In this document: in pieces, positions 19,292 through 20,266 of the stretch
Layout: each line of letters begins with the position of its first letter
How positions within the stretch are numbered: the stretch's first letter is position 1
Virus record (IMG/VR): IMGVR_UViG_3300018424_000345
Span: 1 to 20,266 of that record
DNA: 20,266 nucleotides
Origin: a virus
Direction: 5' to 3' (one strand)
Program-made: the position numbers and the translations under genes
The notes under the pieces: model-generated
The model's database searches: none
What the model was told of the DNA's origin: nothing
Seen by the model: the letters and a program-made list of their open reading frames with translations, nothing else

Positions 19292-19357
19292 ATCACAATC
19301 CCTCTGTGAGTTTGTGCTTCCATTCTTTTAGTGACTACCTTGTCTCTTTTATATAGG

Positions 19358-19390
19358 CAAAAAAAGGGGGACTGCAGCGTCCCCCCAAAA
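19358..19390 (-). terminator. Rho-independent terminator after gp23
   Basis: On the minus strand GGGGGAC pairs with GTCCCCC (7 bp, 6-nt loop), followed by seven T. It lies 35-65 nt after the gp23 stop. A strong terminator after the most highly expressed virion gene fits T4-like practice. Confidence 0.9.
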
Positions 19391-19424
19391 ATGATCCCTA
19401 ATGAGATTCTTTTTATTACAGTAC

Positions 19425-20266
19425 TTACGTAAGGATGTTGTCCACACGGAAGATTCTGTAGTACTGGTTAGACTTAGCAGCAGCAAGTCCGTCAGCAGGA
19501 GTAGCGCCCACGAATGGGTTACTTGCCATACCGTAACGAGTCTTGAACCCGATTTTTGGTTGGAAAGTATCTTCGCCAACTGCTTTAACCATTTGCAGAG
19601 GTACGTATGGGCAGTAGAAAACACCTGCGTCATATGCGTTAGTACCTTTGTAACCTACAGTGATGTAGTCAGTAGATGCATACGGATCAATGTATACACG
19701 TACACGACCATTCAAAGTACCTGCAAAAGTGTTACCAGTGTCATCAACCTGAAGGTTGGTAGACATTGCAGGAGTGTAGTCCAACATACCAGAGGCAGCA
19801 AGAGCAGTAGCAACGTCAGAAGAACAGATAACTACGTTACCCTTTCCACGACGAGTTTCTTTTGCAATTACGTTGCACTCACGGTCAATTTGTACTACAA
19901 GACCTTTGAATTTCTCTGCAGACCAACGTCCGTCAGCGTCAGAAGACAAGTCAAAGATACCTTTAGTGGTAACGTTGGCTTGAAGACAACCAGTCTTCGC
20001 TTGAGAGTTGATAGTACGGATAACCTCACGGTTAATCTCCGCAAGAATCTCTGTAGAGAGAATGTTTGCAAGTTCTGTCTCAGCGTCAAGACCGTGGATT
20101 GCTTTCAGGTCTTGTGCAAGTTCGAGACTGTACTCAGCTTTCAGCGCACGAGACTTCGCAGTCACGGTTGCTTTTTCGATGGTGAAACCCATTTCTGCGA
20201 AAGGAGCACCAACACCGTCACCCAAAGCTTCTGCAGCAGCAGTAGTCATTGGAGATCCAGTCAATG
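19425..20266 (-). CDS. 23: Major capsid protein gp23, C-terminal part (runs off the right edge)
   Basis: The frame is open from the right edge to the stop at 19425, giving 280 codons of the HK97-fold major head protein. ALKAEYSLELAQDLKAIHGL, then ETELANILSTEILAEINREV with NSQAKTG, matches T4 gp23 closely. GFKTRYGMASNPF is a family hallmark near the C-terminus. The true start, and the N-terminal segment that is cleaved in T4, lie outside the window; the TTG at 20264 is an internal codon, not a start. It is followed by a strong terminator. Identification is very secure. Confidence 0.97.
   Translation of the reverse strand, partial: LTGSPMTTAAAEALGDGVGAPFAEMGFTIEKATVTAKSRALKAEYSLELAQDLKAIHGLDAETELANILSTEILAEINREVIRTINSQAKTGCLQANVTTKGIFDLSSDADGRWSAEKFKGLVVQIDRECNVIAKETRRGKGNVVICSSDVATALAASGMLDYTPAMSTNLQVDDTGNTFAGTLNGRVRVYIDPYASTDYITVGYKGTNAYDAGVFYCPYVPLQMVKAVGEDTFQPKIGFKTRYGMASNPFVGATPADGLAAAKSNQYYRIFRVDNILT

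Noticed and set aside
19347-19356. TATAAAAG as a late promoter for the secreted-protein gene
   Set aside because: Six of eight matches in an AT-rich stretch right beside the gp23 terminator; too weak to call.
1-20266. CRISPR arrays, insertion sequences, integrases and attachment sites
   Set aside because: No regularly spaced repeats, transposase or integrase motifs, or long direct repeats were seen by eye on either strand.

Overview
This window looks like a stretch of a T4-like (myovirus) phage genome, most probably from a marine bacterial host. All identifications come from reading the translations and recalling families; no database search was run. Every supportable gene is on the minus strand, so transcription runs from high to low coordinates. 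The core genes appear in the order gp23 - gp19-like tube protein - UvsY - UvsW - gp55 - gp47 - gp46 - gp45 - gp44 - gp62 - RegA - gp43. From gp47 to gp43 this is the T4 order. The uvsY-uvsW-gp55 block close behind gp23 is the layout I associate with cyanomyoviruses and other marine T4-like phages. The strong sigma70-type promoters suggest a host RNA polymerase with E. coli-like specificity rather than identifying the host.

Right end (about 18.4-20.3 kb): the C-terminal part of the major capsid protein gp23 ends at a strong terminator. It is followed by a secreted protein with an EF-hand-like loop, a second terminator, a perfect T4-type late promoter (TATAAATA), a predicted lipoprotein with a HELAH zinc-protease motif, and a gp19-like tail tube protein. 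Middle (13.4-17.9 kb): an oxygenase-like protein, UvsY, UvsW, an Sm-like candidate, a cytidylyltransferase, the late sigma factor gp55, and two small genes. Next (9.2-13.5 kb): the gp46/gp47 recombination nuclease with a Mom-like acyltransferase and a small Cys/His protein between its subunits, then a 55-aa protein and a 2-oxoglutarate oxygenase. Replisome part (1-9.2 kb): gp45, two small genes, two tRNA-Arg genes, gp44, a 34-aa membrane protein with a PsiE-family protein, dCMP deaminase, a sulfotransferase, gp62, RegA, a cupin-like protein, Hsp20, a 30-aa membrane peptide, two glycosyltransferase-like proteins, a Dam-family methylase, and the N-terminal third of DNA polymerase gp43.

The genes form one replication/recombination/late-transcription module. 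gp43, gp44/62 and gp45 copy DNA. gp46/47, UvsY and UvsW run recombination-dependent replication. gp55 with gp45 turns on late genes, and RegA tunes early translation. Accessory genes for DNA modification, surface chemistry and membrane functions sit at the joints between core genes.

The strongest non-gene signal is a family of eight near-consensus promoters (TTGACA, 17-18 nt, TATAAT-like, six with an extended -10 TGn). They are placed at the 3' ends of upstream genes. At gp43 and dam the spacing puts the predicted transcription start exactly on the A of the start ATG, predicting leaderless mRNAs, and the gp43 promoter carries a perfect 13-nt palindrome in its spacer. Seven small genes of 30-71 aa were read directly from the sequence or re-started on overlap and ribosome-binding-site evidence. 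No gene-free stretch exceeds 300 bases.
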